From Ruminococcus sp. (lineage in GTDB: Bacteria; Bacillota; Clostridia; Oscillospirales; Ruminococcaceae): a stretch of DNA of 57,974 nucleotides. Position 1 is the first letter of the stretch, and every line of letters begins with the position of its first letter. The notes beneath the pieces were generated by a model. It searched no databases. It was not told the DNA's origin and was given only the letters and a program-made list of their open reading frames with translations. The position numbers and the translations under genes were made by a program. The DNA lies in assembly GCA_017624895.1 (NCBI GenBank), contig JAGAMB010000058.1:1-57974 (forward strand). The letters run 5' to 3'. Below are positions 42,532-50,101 of this stretch, one piece after another.

Positions 42532-43206
42532 ATGGATAATATGGTAAATGTCTATCTTTTCGGCAAAAAGTATACAGTGCCTGAGGGACTGACTATAATG
42601 ACTGCTATGGAATATGCAGGCTATGATCTTGTAAGAGGCTGCGGATGCAGAAACGGCTTCTGCGGTGCCTGCGCTACAATATACAGAATAAAGGATAAGC
42701 AGGAGCTTCATGCTTGTCTTGCTTGTCAGACTGAGGTTCAGGAGGGTATGTATGTTGCAACCCTGCCTTTCTTCCCCCTTGTAAAGCAGATTTATAATAT
42801 TGAGGAAATCAAGCCCACAGAGCAGATTATGATGCAGCTTTATCCGGAGATTTACGCTTGTATAGGCTGTAATGCCTGCACTAAGGCTTGTACTCAGGAG
42901 CTTAATGTTATGCAGTATATCGCATATGCTCAGCGCGGCGAATATGAAAAATGTGCTGAGGAAAGCTTCGATTGCGTTATGTGCGGAGTATGCTCCTCAC
43001 GCTGCCCTGCGGGTATATCCCACCCACAGGTTGCAATGCTTGCACGCCGCCTTAATGGTAAGTATATCGCTCCCGGCTGCGGTCATCTTGAGGACAGAGT
43101 TAAGGAAATCAAGGATGGCACATTTGAGGAGCTTATCGAAGATTTAATGCAGAAGCCCATTGACGAAATCAAAGAGCTTTACAATACAAGAGAGATTGAG
43201 AAGTAA
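42532..43206 (+). CDS. frdB: Fumarate reductase iron-sulfur subunit, TfrB-like without CCG domain
   Basis: 224 residues from ATG 42532 (AAGGAGG 8 nt upstream). An N-terminal plant-type [2Fe-2S] domain (C39, C44, C47 with C62/C65) is followed by two ferredoxin motifs, C110xxC113xxC116xxxC120 and C148xxC151xxC154xxxC158P. This matches the front two-thirds of thiol:fumarate reductase subunit B; the C-terminal CCG domain of that protein is absent and instead encoded by hdrB 6 kb upstream. It lies 12 nt before the flavoprotein gene. It should carry electrons from the Hdr/Flx complex to the FAD subunit. There is no membrane anchor gene. Confidence 0.82.
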   Translation: MDNMVNVYLFGKKYTVPEGLTIMTAMEYAGYDLVRGCGCRNGFCGACATIYRIKDKQELHACLACQTEVQEGMYVATLPFFPLVKQIYNIEEIKPTEQIMMQLYPEIYACIGCNACTKACTQELNVMQYIAYAQRGEYEKCAEESFDCVMCGVCSSRCPAGISHPQVAMLARRLNGKYIAPGCGHLEDRVKEIKDGTFEELIEDLMQKPIDEIKELYNTREIEK

Positions 43207-43218
43207 GGAGGGGCGGAT

Positions 43219-44820
43219 ATGTACAAAATTGAAAAATTCAACGAGCTTGCAAAAATTGTTGCGGAAAAGAGAGCAGTAAATGCCGATTTAGAGCCAAGAA
43301 GAATGACAGCGGAGGAAAAGGATACTCTCCTTGCTACCTTCCACCCCGACTATAAACAGGAGGAATTTACAGTTCTTTCCGCAGGTGTTAACAAGGGCGA
43401 TAAAGTTCCCACACAGCTTGCAGAGCTTTTACAGGGCAAGAGCAGAATTTCTGCGGCTGACGTTGACCTTACAGCTCCCGATTATGACACAGATGTACTC
43501 ATCATAGGCGGAGGCGGAGCAGGTGCATCTGCTGCTATTGAGGCTGACGAGGCTGGTGCTAAGGCTATGATCGTTACAAAGCTTCGTATCGGTGACGCTA
43601 ACACAATGATGGCTGAGGGTGGTATTCAGGCAGCAGATAAGCCAAATGATTCCCCTGCGATTCACTATATCGACGCATTCGGCGGCGGTCATTTTGCTGC
43701 AAAGCCTGAGCTTGTGAAAAATCTTGTTACAAAGGCACCTGAGGCTATTCAGTGGCTCAATAAGCTTGGTGTTGAGTTTGACAAGGAAGCTGACGGCACA
43801 ATGGTAACAACTCACGGCGGCGGTACATCACGTAAGCGTATGCATGCTGCAAAGGACTATTCCGGTGCAGAGATTATGCGTACTCTCCGTGACGAGGTTC
43901 TCAACAGAGGTATTCCTGTTGTTGATTTTACTGCTGCTGTAGAAATAATCCTTGATGAAAACGGTAAGGCAGCAGGCGCTGTTCTCATGAATATGGAAAC
44001 AAAGGAGCTTCTTGTTGCTCGTGCAAAGACAGTAATCATTGCAACAGGCGGAGCAGGCAGACTTCACTATCAGGGCTTCCCCACATCCAACCACTACGGT
44101 GCAACAGCTGACGGACTTATTCTCGGCTATCGTGTGGGAGCAAGACTTCTCTATGCAGATACACTCCAGTATCACCCTACAGGCACAGGCTATCCTGAGC
44201 AGATATTCGGCGCACTTGTTACAGAAAAGGTGCGTTCTCTCGGAGCGAAGCTTGTCAATATCGACGGTGAGGTGTTTATGCATCCTCTTGAAACCCGTGA
44301 TGTAACTGCGGCTTCAATTATCCGTGAGTGTACGGAGCGTGACAAGGGAATTGAAACTTCTCTCGGCAAGGCAGTATGGCTTGATACACCAATGATCGAG
44401 TATAAGCACGGTGAGGGAACAATTGAAAAGAGAATCCCTGCAATGATGCGTATGTTCGGCAAGTATGGCATTGATATCCGCAAGGAGCCTATTCTCGTAT
44501 ACCCCACACTTCACTATCAGAATGGCGGACTTAATATTTCTGCTGATTGTTCAACAGATATAGAAAACCTCTATGCAGCAGGCGAGGTAGCAGGTGGTAT
44601 TCACGGCAGAAACCGTCTTATGGGTAACTCTCTCCTTGATGTTATCGTATTCGGACGTGACGCAGGAATGAACGCTGCTGCAAAGGCAAAGGAAACAGCA
44701 GTTCCCGAAAATCTTACATTAAAGCATATTGAGAAATTCAACAGTGAGCTTGAGAACGCAGGTGTGGCAAACGAAACAGCATCACCTATGCTGCTTCCAA
44801 AATATGCGCGTAAAGCATAA
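43219..44820 (+). CDS. frdA: Fumarate reductase/succinate dehydrogenase flavoprotein
   Basis: 533 residues. FAD fold begins at about 91 (VLIIGGGGAGASA) after an unusual 88-residue N-terminal extension. Active-site equivalents of E. coli FrdA are present: H319 (HPTG), E336 (VTEKVRS), R360 (ETRDVTA), H432 (HYQNGG) and R466 (GRNRLMGNSL). The His that binds FAD covalently in E. coli FrdA (SHTVAAEGG) is Asn128 here (ANTMMAEGG), so the FAD is probably non-covalent, as in soluble fumarate reductases and L-aspartate oxidase. No signal peptide: cytoplasmic. Pairing with frdB and hdr/flx favours fumarate reduction to succinate over aspartate oxidase. Confidence 0.88.
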   Translation: MYKIEKFNELAKIVAEKRAVNADLEPRRMTAEEKDTLLATFHPDYKQEEFTVLSAGVNKGDKVPTQLAELLQGKSRISAADVDLTAPDYDTDVLIIGGGGAGASAAIEADEAGAKAMIVTKLRIGDANTMMAEGGIQAADKPNDSPAIHYIDAFGGGHFAAKPELVKNLVTKAPEAIQWLNKLGVEFDKEADGTMVTTHGGGTSRKRMHAAKDYSGAEIMRTLRDEVLNRGIPVVDFTAAVEIILDENGKAAGAVLMNMETKELLVARAKTVIIATGGAGRLHYQGFPTSNHYGATADGLILGYRVGARLLYADTLQYHPTGTGYPEQIFGALVTEKVRSLGAKLVNIDGEVFMHPLETRDVTAASIIRECTERDKGIETSLGKAVWLDTPMIEYKHGEGTIEKRIPAMMRMFGKYGIDIRKEPILVYPTLHYQNGGLNISADCSTDIENLYAAGEVAGGIHGRNRLMGNSLLDVIVFGRDAGMNAAAKAKETAVPENLTLKHIEKFNSELENAGVANETASPMLLPKYARKA

Positions 44821-44834
44821 AATGTAAATATTAT

Positions 44835-44862
44835 AAATCGGCGGACAGATGTCCGTCGATTT
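44835..44862 (+). other. Hairpin between frdA and the transporter gene
   Basis: AAATCGGCGGACA (44835-44847) and TGTCCGTCGATTT (44850-44862) form a 13-bp stem with one G-U pair and a tight loop. No U-tract follows. It may process or attenuate the transcript between the long upstream operon and the transporter. Confidence 0.55.
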
Positions 44863-44920
44863 GTGCGAATAGGCAATTTGTAAAGTTGCACAATTTTTTA
44901 TATAAGGAAGTGTTTTTACT

Positions 44921-46162
44921 ATGGATTTAATTACCATAGGCGATTTTTCTATATCTGTAACATCGGTTGCTTTTCTGATGTTCTCCGTATTTCTCATTGC
45001 AACAGTTGGCTATTTATTAGGAAGAATTACAATTAAAGGTATTTCTCTCGGATCTGCCGGAGTTTTTATCATAGCACTCCTTTACGGCTGCTTCTTCTAC
45101 GATAATCTCAGCGAAAATCTTATGATAGGCGGAGAGACATATGTAAAGAATGCTCTTAAAGTCGTGGAAAATATGGGACTTATTCTGTTTGTAACTTCTG
45201 TAGGCTTTATTGCAGGTCCCAATTTCTTCGGCAACTTCAAGAAAAATTTCAAGAATTATGTATTACTGGGACTTGTAATAATCATCACAGGAGGATTGAC
45301 CTGTGCAGGCTGTATTCTCCTTGATTTAAAAATTTCGGGAGAGCCTGTGGAAAATACAGCGTCAATGCTTGTAGGACTTCTTGCAGGAGCGCTGACAAGT
45401 ACACCTGCTTTTTCAGCGGCAAAGACAACTGTTGCAGATCGTGTAAATGGTGCAGTTTTGGAGGATTACGTAACTGTAGGATACGGTATTGCATATCTTT
45501 TCGGAGTAATCGGCGTTGTACTCTTTATTCAGATTATGCCAAAGCTTATGAAGGCTGATATGGCTAAGGAACGTGAGCTTCTTATCACAGCCGATACAAA
45601 GGGAGCAAAAAAAGAGTACAAGGGCAAGCTTATAGAAATGGACGATTTCGGGATTATGCCATTTGCTCTTGCTGCAATTGTTGGTATATTCGTGGGTTCA
45701 ATCAAGTTCGGCAGCTTTTCTCTTACCACAACAGGCGGCTGCTTACTTATGGGATTGATTTTTGGTCATTTCGGCAGATTTGGAAAAATGTCGGTTATGC
45801 CAAAGGATACAACTCTCAAAGTTTTCCGTGAATTCGGACTTATTCTGTTCCTCATTGGTGCAGGAATCGCAGGCGGAGCAAACTTCGTCACATATTTCAA
45901 GGGAGTATACTTCCTTTATGGTGTAATTATGACTATAGTTCCGATGATTATCGGCTTCCTCTTTGCAAAGTATGTGCTGAAGCTGAGCCTGCTGAACAAT
46001 CTCGGCTCAATCACAGGCGGTATGACATCAACTCCGGCGCTTGGAACGCTTATCGGCACAGCTAAGACAGAAAATGTAGCGTCTGCATATGCGGCAACTT
46101 ATCCCATTGCACTTATATCCGTAGTTGTTGTATCACAGATATTGCTGAATTTATTTAAATAA
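44921..46162 (+). CDS. AspT/YidE-duplication family transporter, candidate succinate exporter
   Basis: 413 residues with about ten membrane helices in two homologous halves; each half ends with a family signature (GALTSTPAFSAA near 154-165, GGMTSTPALGTL near 366-377). This is the aspartate:alanine exchanger family, which includes AspT and the Corynebacterium succinate exporter SucE1. The usual central pair of RCK_C/TrkA-C domains is replaced by a short linker of about 40 charged residues (near 205-245). Its place at the end of the fumarate-reductase cluster, before a strong terminator, makes succinate export (possibly exchange) the best inference; substrate is not proven. Confidence 0.8.
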   Translation: MDLITIGDFSISVTSVAFLMFSVFLIATVGYLLGRITIKGISLGSAGVFIIALLYGCFFYDNLSENLMIGGETYVKNALKVVENMGLILFVTSVGFIAGPNFFGNFKKNFKNYVLLGLVIIITGGLTCAGCILLDLKISGEPVENTASMLVGLLAGALTSTPAFSAAKTTVADRVNGAVLEDYVTVGYGIAYLFGVIGVVLFIQIMPKLMKADMAKERELLITADTKGAKKEYKGKLIEMDDFGIMPFALAAIVGIFVGSIKFGSFSLTTTGGCLLMGLIFGHFGRFGKMSVMPKDTTLKVFREFGLILFLIGAGIAGGANFVTYFKGVYFLYGVIMTIVPMIIGFLFAKYVLKLSLLNNLGSITGGMTSTPALGTLIGTAKTENVASAYAATYPIALISVVVVSQILLNLFK

Positions 46163-46175
46163 GCTATAAAATAAT

Positions 46176-46201
46176 AAAATCCCCGATTTTTCGGGGATTT
46201 T
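46176..46201. terminator. Bidirectional terminator, end of the metabolic block
   Basis: AAAATCCCCGA (46176-46186), TTTT loop and TCGGGGATTTT (46191-46201) form a perfect 11-bp stem. It lies between the convergent transporter and murD genes, with A/T ends on both sides. Confidence 0.9.
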
Positions 46202-46206
46202 ATGTT

Positions 46207-47556
46207 TTATAACTTTATGACACATTCTTTAAATGCATCACCGCGTTCTTCAAAATTCTTGAAAATGCCATAGCTTGCGGCGGCAGGTGACATAACACAG
46301 CTCATACCCTCAGGAGTAATTTCAGCTGCAAGTTTTACAGCGTCATCAAGATGTTCAACAAGGTGAATACGTGATAAATCGGTATAATCTGCTGATTGTA
46401 TCATATCGTAAACACGCTTGCCCGAAGCCTCCATACAGATTACATTTACATTGCAATCCTTGAAATAATCGACGAGAGACGTATAATCAATACCTCTGTC
46501 CATTCCACCGATAAGAATAGTTTTAGCGTCGGGAACGCTTTTCACAGCCTCAATTGCAGTTGCACAGGCAGTTGAAATTGAGTCGTCGTACCAGCGAATA
46601 CCCTTGTATTTGCCCACAAATTCAAGGCGGTGGGCAAGGGGATTAAAGCTGCACAAAGCAGTTTCAAATTCCTTGTAATTTACAAAGGGAGCTGTTATGA
46701 AATAAGCAACAGCAATATTATAGTGGTTGTGAATGCCTAAAAGCTTGATTTTTTCCGTGGGGATAATGTAGGTATCACCGTTGGTATTATTATCCACAAT
46801 GCCATTGCTGACATAGATATCAGCCTTTGAGTCCTCAGCAGAAATTGAGTAAACATAGGCATTTGACAGACGGGGAGCAATTGTGCTTTCAATAAGCAGG
46901 CAGTCGCCGTCCTGCTGGTGGATATAGATGTTTTTCTTAGCCTTGCGGTAATTCTCCATAGTGCCGTAGTGGTCGAGATGCTCCTCAAAGAGATTGAGGA
47001 AAACCGCACAGGAAGGGGAAACAGTCATATATTCAAGCTGATGGCAGGAAAGCTCGCATACAACAAGAGTTCCTTCCGTCATATCCTCGGCAATGTCAAA
47101 GACAGGTATTCCGATATTTCCGGCAAGTCGGCAATCCTTGCCGCTTTCTTTGAGAATATGGTATATGAGGGAGCTTACGGTGCTTTTTCCTTTTGTGCCG
47201 GTAATGCCGATTATCTGCTCGCGGTAAACCTCAAAGAAAACTTGTGTTTCCGAGATAATACGGCATTTCAGCTCCTTTGGCTGTTTGTTGAGAACGATGC
47301 CGGGGCTTTTGAAAACCATATCAAAATCGTCAAGGCAGTCCTGATAATTTTCACCGCAGATAAGCTTTACATCATCGGGGAGATTATTTGCCTCACGGTC
47401 AATATTGTTAAGATCAGAAATGGCAATTTCCGAGGGGGAGCAGTATTTTTTCAGTATATTATAAGTCGATTTTCCCTCTCTGCCAAATCCGAGAATACAC
47501 ACCGATTTGCCATCGGTGTAACTTTTTATATATTCAATAAATTTATTTGTACTCAA
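46207..47556 (-). CDS. murD: MurD-family UDP-MurNAc-L-Ala:glutamate ligase (MurD2-like by context)
   Basis: A 449-residue Mur ligase. N-terminal Rossmann domain (ILGFGREGKS near 21-30), central ATPase with GITGTKGKST (117-126), ELSCHQLEY and FLNLFEEHLDHYG, and C-terminal domain (HRLEFVG, DDSISTACATA, GGMDRGIDY). Ordinary MurD adds D-Glu to UDP-MurNAc-L-Ala. Here it overlaps by 4 nt (ATGA) with a MurL-like epimerase gene, as in the Xanthomonas MurD2-MurL pair, in which the ligase adds L-Glu and MurL then inverts it. The L-Glu specificity is inferred from context only. Confidence 0.85.
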   Translation of the reverse strand: MSTNKFIEYIKSYTDGKSVCILGFGREGKSTYNILKKYCSPSEIAISDLNNIDREANNLPDDVKLICGENYQDCLDDFDMVFKSPGIVLNKQPKELKCRIISETQVFFEVYREQIIGITGTKGKSTVSSLIYHILKESGKDCRLAGNIGIPVFDIAEDMTEGTLVVCELSCHQLEYMTVSPSCAVFLNLFEEHLDHYGTMENYRKAKKNIYIHQQDGDCLLIESTIAPRLSNAYVYSISAEDSKADIYVSNGIVDNNTNGDTYIIPTEKIKLLGIHNHYNIAVAYFITAPFVNYKEFETALCSFNPLAHRLEFVGKYKGIRWYDDSISTACATAIEAVKSVPDAKTILIGGMDRGIDYTSLVDYFKDCNVNVICMEASGKRVYDMIQSADYTDLSRIHLVEHLDDAVKLAAEITPEGMSCVMSPAAASYGIFKNFEERGDAFKECVIKL

Positions 47557-48935
47557 AGAAGTCGCTCCATTTCATTTTTTAATAATTCTGCAAATTCTTC
47601 GGGGAGAAGATTTGTTTCGCTGTATTTTTCGCAGTATTCTTTGTTTTTGCTGTCAATAAGCTCAGGCTGATATGCTCCCATATCCACGTATTTCTTGAAA
47701 AGATAGGGCATATCTCCGCCGTTTTTGAGGATATTTCTCACCGCAAGTGATACTGCAAGATTAACCTCGTCAATACTTCCCACGCACTCAAAGGGCTTAT
47801 GCTCAGATTTACCGATAAGCTCGATGAAATAGTTTTCCATATTCACATCATTGAGCATATCTTTCCCGAAGATATCAGCAAGTTCATCGGGAGAGAGGAA
47901 CGGAGAGAGAATAAGCGCCACGAAAAGGCATTTAGGGCAATCACCGCACCATATATCCGGTGAAACTTTGCTTCCTAAATTACAGCTTCTGAATACAGGG
48001 AGATATTTTTTGTGACTGACAAACATTTTCGCAATCTGAAATTCCGAAAGGGGACGCAGGAAGCTGAAATAGTATACCCCTGTACCGAGATATTTTTCCT
48101 CATAGCTGTGGAAATCCTGCTCAAACTCAAAGCTCTTGGAGTATTGGTGGTTAACATTCTGACCTGCAACGGTACTTTCATTTGCGCTGTCCTCGTTGGA
48201 GAGGACGATATATTTCAGACCATGTAAATACGCTGTAATCTCTGCTGAAAATGCTACAACAGAGGAAAAAGGTGTATGACCGTTGAGGTATCCCTGCTTG
48301 TTCAGTTCAACAAGAGAACGGTCAAATTTTCTTCCGGCAGTTATAAGCGTTTCATCGCTCAGCCCTGCCGCGCGTACTGTTCCCATTATGGAGTTTCGGC
48401 TGTTTATAGCGTAGCAGCGGCATTTCATATCTGCTTGTGTTAATGTTTCGAGGGTGAGGGCGGAATCCTTTCCTCCGCCTATTGGCACAAGGCAGCCCAT
48501 GAGAGGTTTACGCTCTGCAGCTGCTGTACAGCTGAATTTTCCCACAGGTTGAATATCTACAAAGGATTTCATATCAGCGTCGATACCGTTAATGTAGAAA
48601 AATTCGCCAAGTCCCAGAAAATAAAGCTTTTTCCACCATTGTACCTGTTCATCCGAAAGCTCTCCGCACTCAACGCGCATAACAGGTGAACAAGTGGCTT
48701 TCCAGTAGCTCACAGCCTCAGCCATACCGAGGGAAAATGCAAGACGTTCAAAGGTCAGATCATTTTTTACGGAGATGTCAGCGGGCTTCGGGAAAATCCA
48801 TGAGGGAGTGAACTCCGCAAGTCCGTCGATTGAAAAGGTATAGCCTACCTCAACAGTATCTGCGGTTTCTTCAATTATGTAATTCTTGTAGGTGAATACA
48901 GGGAAATCCTGCCTGAAATTATTATATTTATTCAT
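47553..48935 (-). CDS. murL: UDP-MurNAc-L-Ala-L-Glu epimerase, MurL-like
   Basis: 460 residues with a PP-loop-type ATP site GGGKDS (153-158) in PIGGGKDSALTLETL, then SNEDSANESTV and a CGDCPKC Cys motif (WCGDCPKCLFVALIL), features I associate with the MurL family. MurL activates the terminal L-Glu of UDP-MurNAc-L-Ala-L-Glu with ATP and epimerises it to D-Glu, bypassing glutamate racemase. The start is ATG 48935 with AAAGGAG 5 nt upstream; GTG 48941 overlaps that site. Its stop overlaps the murD start. Other PP-loop amidotransferase-like functions cannot be fully excluded, but the murD partner supports MurL. Confidence 0.78.
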   Translation of the reverse strand: MNKYNNFRQDFPVFTYKNYIIEETADTVEVGYTFSIDGLAEFTPSWIFPKPADISVKNDLTFERLAFSLGMAEAVSYWKATCSPVMRVECGELSDEQVQWWKKLYFLGLGEFFYINGIDADMKSFVDIQPVGKFSCTAAAERKPLMGCLVPIGGGKDSALTLETLTQADMKCRCYAINSRNSIMGTVRAAGLSDETLITAGRKFDRSLVELNKQGYLNGHTPFSSVVAFSAEITAYLHGLKYIVLSNEDSANESTVAGQNVNHQYSKSFEFEQDFHSYEEKYLGTGVYYFSFLRPLSEFQIAKMFVSHKKYLPVFRSCNLGSKVSPDIWCGDCPKCLFVALILSPFLSPDELADIFGKDMLNDVNMENYFIELIGKSEHKPFECVGSIDEVNLAVSLAVRNILKNGGDMPYLFKKYVDMGAYQPELIDSKNKEYCEKYSETNLLPEEFAELLKNEMERLL

Positions 48936-48991
48936 TTGCACTCCTTTGTGTCAGGACATATATGGGCTGATATCGTATCAGCCTGCCATAA

Positions 48992-49372
48992 TCAGGTATT
49001 TTCTTGTGTAAGCTTTTCATAGTGCTTTTTCAGAAGCTCATATGTTTCCTGCGATAGGTCGTGTTCAATTTTGCAGGCGTCCTCAAGTGCCTGATCTTTT
49101 TTAACTCCCAGATAAATAAAGAAAGCTGAAAGTATATTATGACGCTCAAAAATTTTTTCTGCTATTACTCTGCCCTCATCGGTAAGGGTAATATGGTTAT
49201 CGCTGTTTACATCAACAAGCTTTTCGTCTTTCATCTTTTTCAGGATAATTGACACAGTAGGACGAGAATATCCCAAATATGAGCAAATATCTATAGCATG
49301 AACGTCCGGCTGAGCCTTTGACAGTATCAGTATAGTTTCAAGATAATTTTCAATTGCTTCTGTAATAGCCAT
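48992..49372 (-). CDS. DtxR/MntR-family metal-dependent regulator
   Basis: 126 residues: N-terminal winged helix (about 5-65; ENYLETILIL, VHAIDICSYLGYSRPTVSIILKKM) and a metal-binding/dimerisation domain (ERHNILSAFFIYLG, ACKIEHDLSQETYELL). This short form without the SH3 domain fits MntR-like regulators. It usually represses Mn2+ or Fe2+ uptake genes when the metal is plentiful. AAAGGAG precedes the ATG. No transporter gene is adjacent. Confidence 0.88.
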   Translation of the reverse strand: MAITEAIENYLETILILSKAQPDVHAIDICSYLGYSRPTVSIILKKMKDEKLVDVNSDNHITLTDEGRVIAEKIFERHNILSAFFIYLGVKKDQALEDACKIEHDLSQETYELLKKHYEKLTQENT

Positions 49373-49402
49373 TTTTTCGCTCCTTTAGAAGTATATTTAA
49401 AA

Positions 49403-49482
49403 AACGCCGCACTAATTCCATCTAATGATTTTGCCCATTGTCTGCTTGCATATTTTCCGCAAGCTCCGTGCGGTGTTGTCTG
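49403..49482. repeat. Degenerate family C element (C3)
   Basis: AACGCCGCAC (from 49403) and GCAAGCTCCGTGCGGTGTTGTC (ending near 49480) resemble family C ends, with an unrelated A/T-rich middle. It lies in the 262-bp gap (49373-49634) between the thioesterase and the DtxR-type gene; no gene is seen in that gap. Confidence 0.4.
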
Positions 49483-49634
49483 TGTATGGCAGCTTTTAAA
49501 AACTACGGATAGCTTAGTTTCGCTTGTGTCTGTTTTTATAGTTGCCGAATGTAAGTATATTATAACACGTTCAGGCAAAAATTACAAGTGCCTGCGAGTA
49601 ATATTTTACATATGTTCCGCCGCGGCAGACGAAT

Positions 49635-50066
49635 TTATCTGCCAGTGCCGCCCTGCTTCATATAGTCGTCAAACACCTTGAAAATATCGGGGTGAGCCTT
49701 TTTTGTACGGACAGGCTTCAGCTCCTCATCGGTAAAACAATGAGAGGAGCTTCCTACAGCGCATATTTCTCCGGTATCTGAATTTTTGAGCGTATATGTA
49801 ACGTGAAGTGATACACCGTTGAATTTGGTTATAGTCAGCTCTACGGAAAAGGGATCCTCAAATCTCAACGGGTGCTTGTAGGAACATTCCACAGAGAGAA
49901 CAGGCATAAGCAGCCCGCGGCTTTCCATTTCGGAAAAGGGGAAGCCTGCCTGCTGGAGAAAATCAACGCGTGTTTCCTCAAATATGCGGATATAATTTGA
50001 ATGGTGCATAATTCCCATTTTGTCTGTTTCGTAATAATACACACGGCGGCTGTATGGTTTGATCAT
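49635..50066 (-). CDS. Acyl-CoA thioesterase, YbgC/4HBT hotdog fold
   Basis: 143 residues with the hotdog-fold 4HBT signature: YYYETDKMGIMHHSNYIRIFEE, whose Asp/His positions (D15, H21-H22) match the active-site area of 4-hydroxybenzoyl-CoA/YbgC-type thioesterases. It hydrolyses acyl-CoA or acyl-carrier thioesters in the cytoplasm; substrate unknown. It lies 35 nt downstream of the AraC-type gene and may be co-transcribed with it. Confidence 0.88.
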   Translation of the reverse strand: MIKPYSRRVYYYETDKMGIMHHSNYIRIFEETRVDFLQQAGFPFSEMESRGLLMPVLSVECSYKHPLRFEDPFSVELTITKFNGVSLHVTYTLKNSDTGEICAVGSSSHCFTDEELKPVRTKKAHPDIFKVFDDYMKQGGTGR

Positions 50067-50101
50067 TATAATTTTTCCTTTCTTAATGTAATCACTTAAT
50101 C

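Noticed and set aside
43429..44283. Minus-strand open frames opposite frdA
   Set aside because: They arise from the codon bias of the strongly coding plus strand; they are Cys/Ser-rich and lack ribosome sites.
43219..44820. Flavoprotein as L-aspartate oxidase (NadB)
   Set aside because: It has the non-covalent FAD feature of NadB, but no nadA or nadC is adjacent, and it is paired with a TfrB-like Fe-S subunit in a fumarate-linked operon.
44878..44893. Possible second Rex site (TTGTAAAG..CACAA) upstream of the transporter gene
   Set aside because: The two half-sites are 2 bp too close for the Rex consensus spacing of 18 bp overall, and no promoter boxes accompany it.
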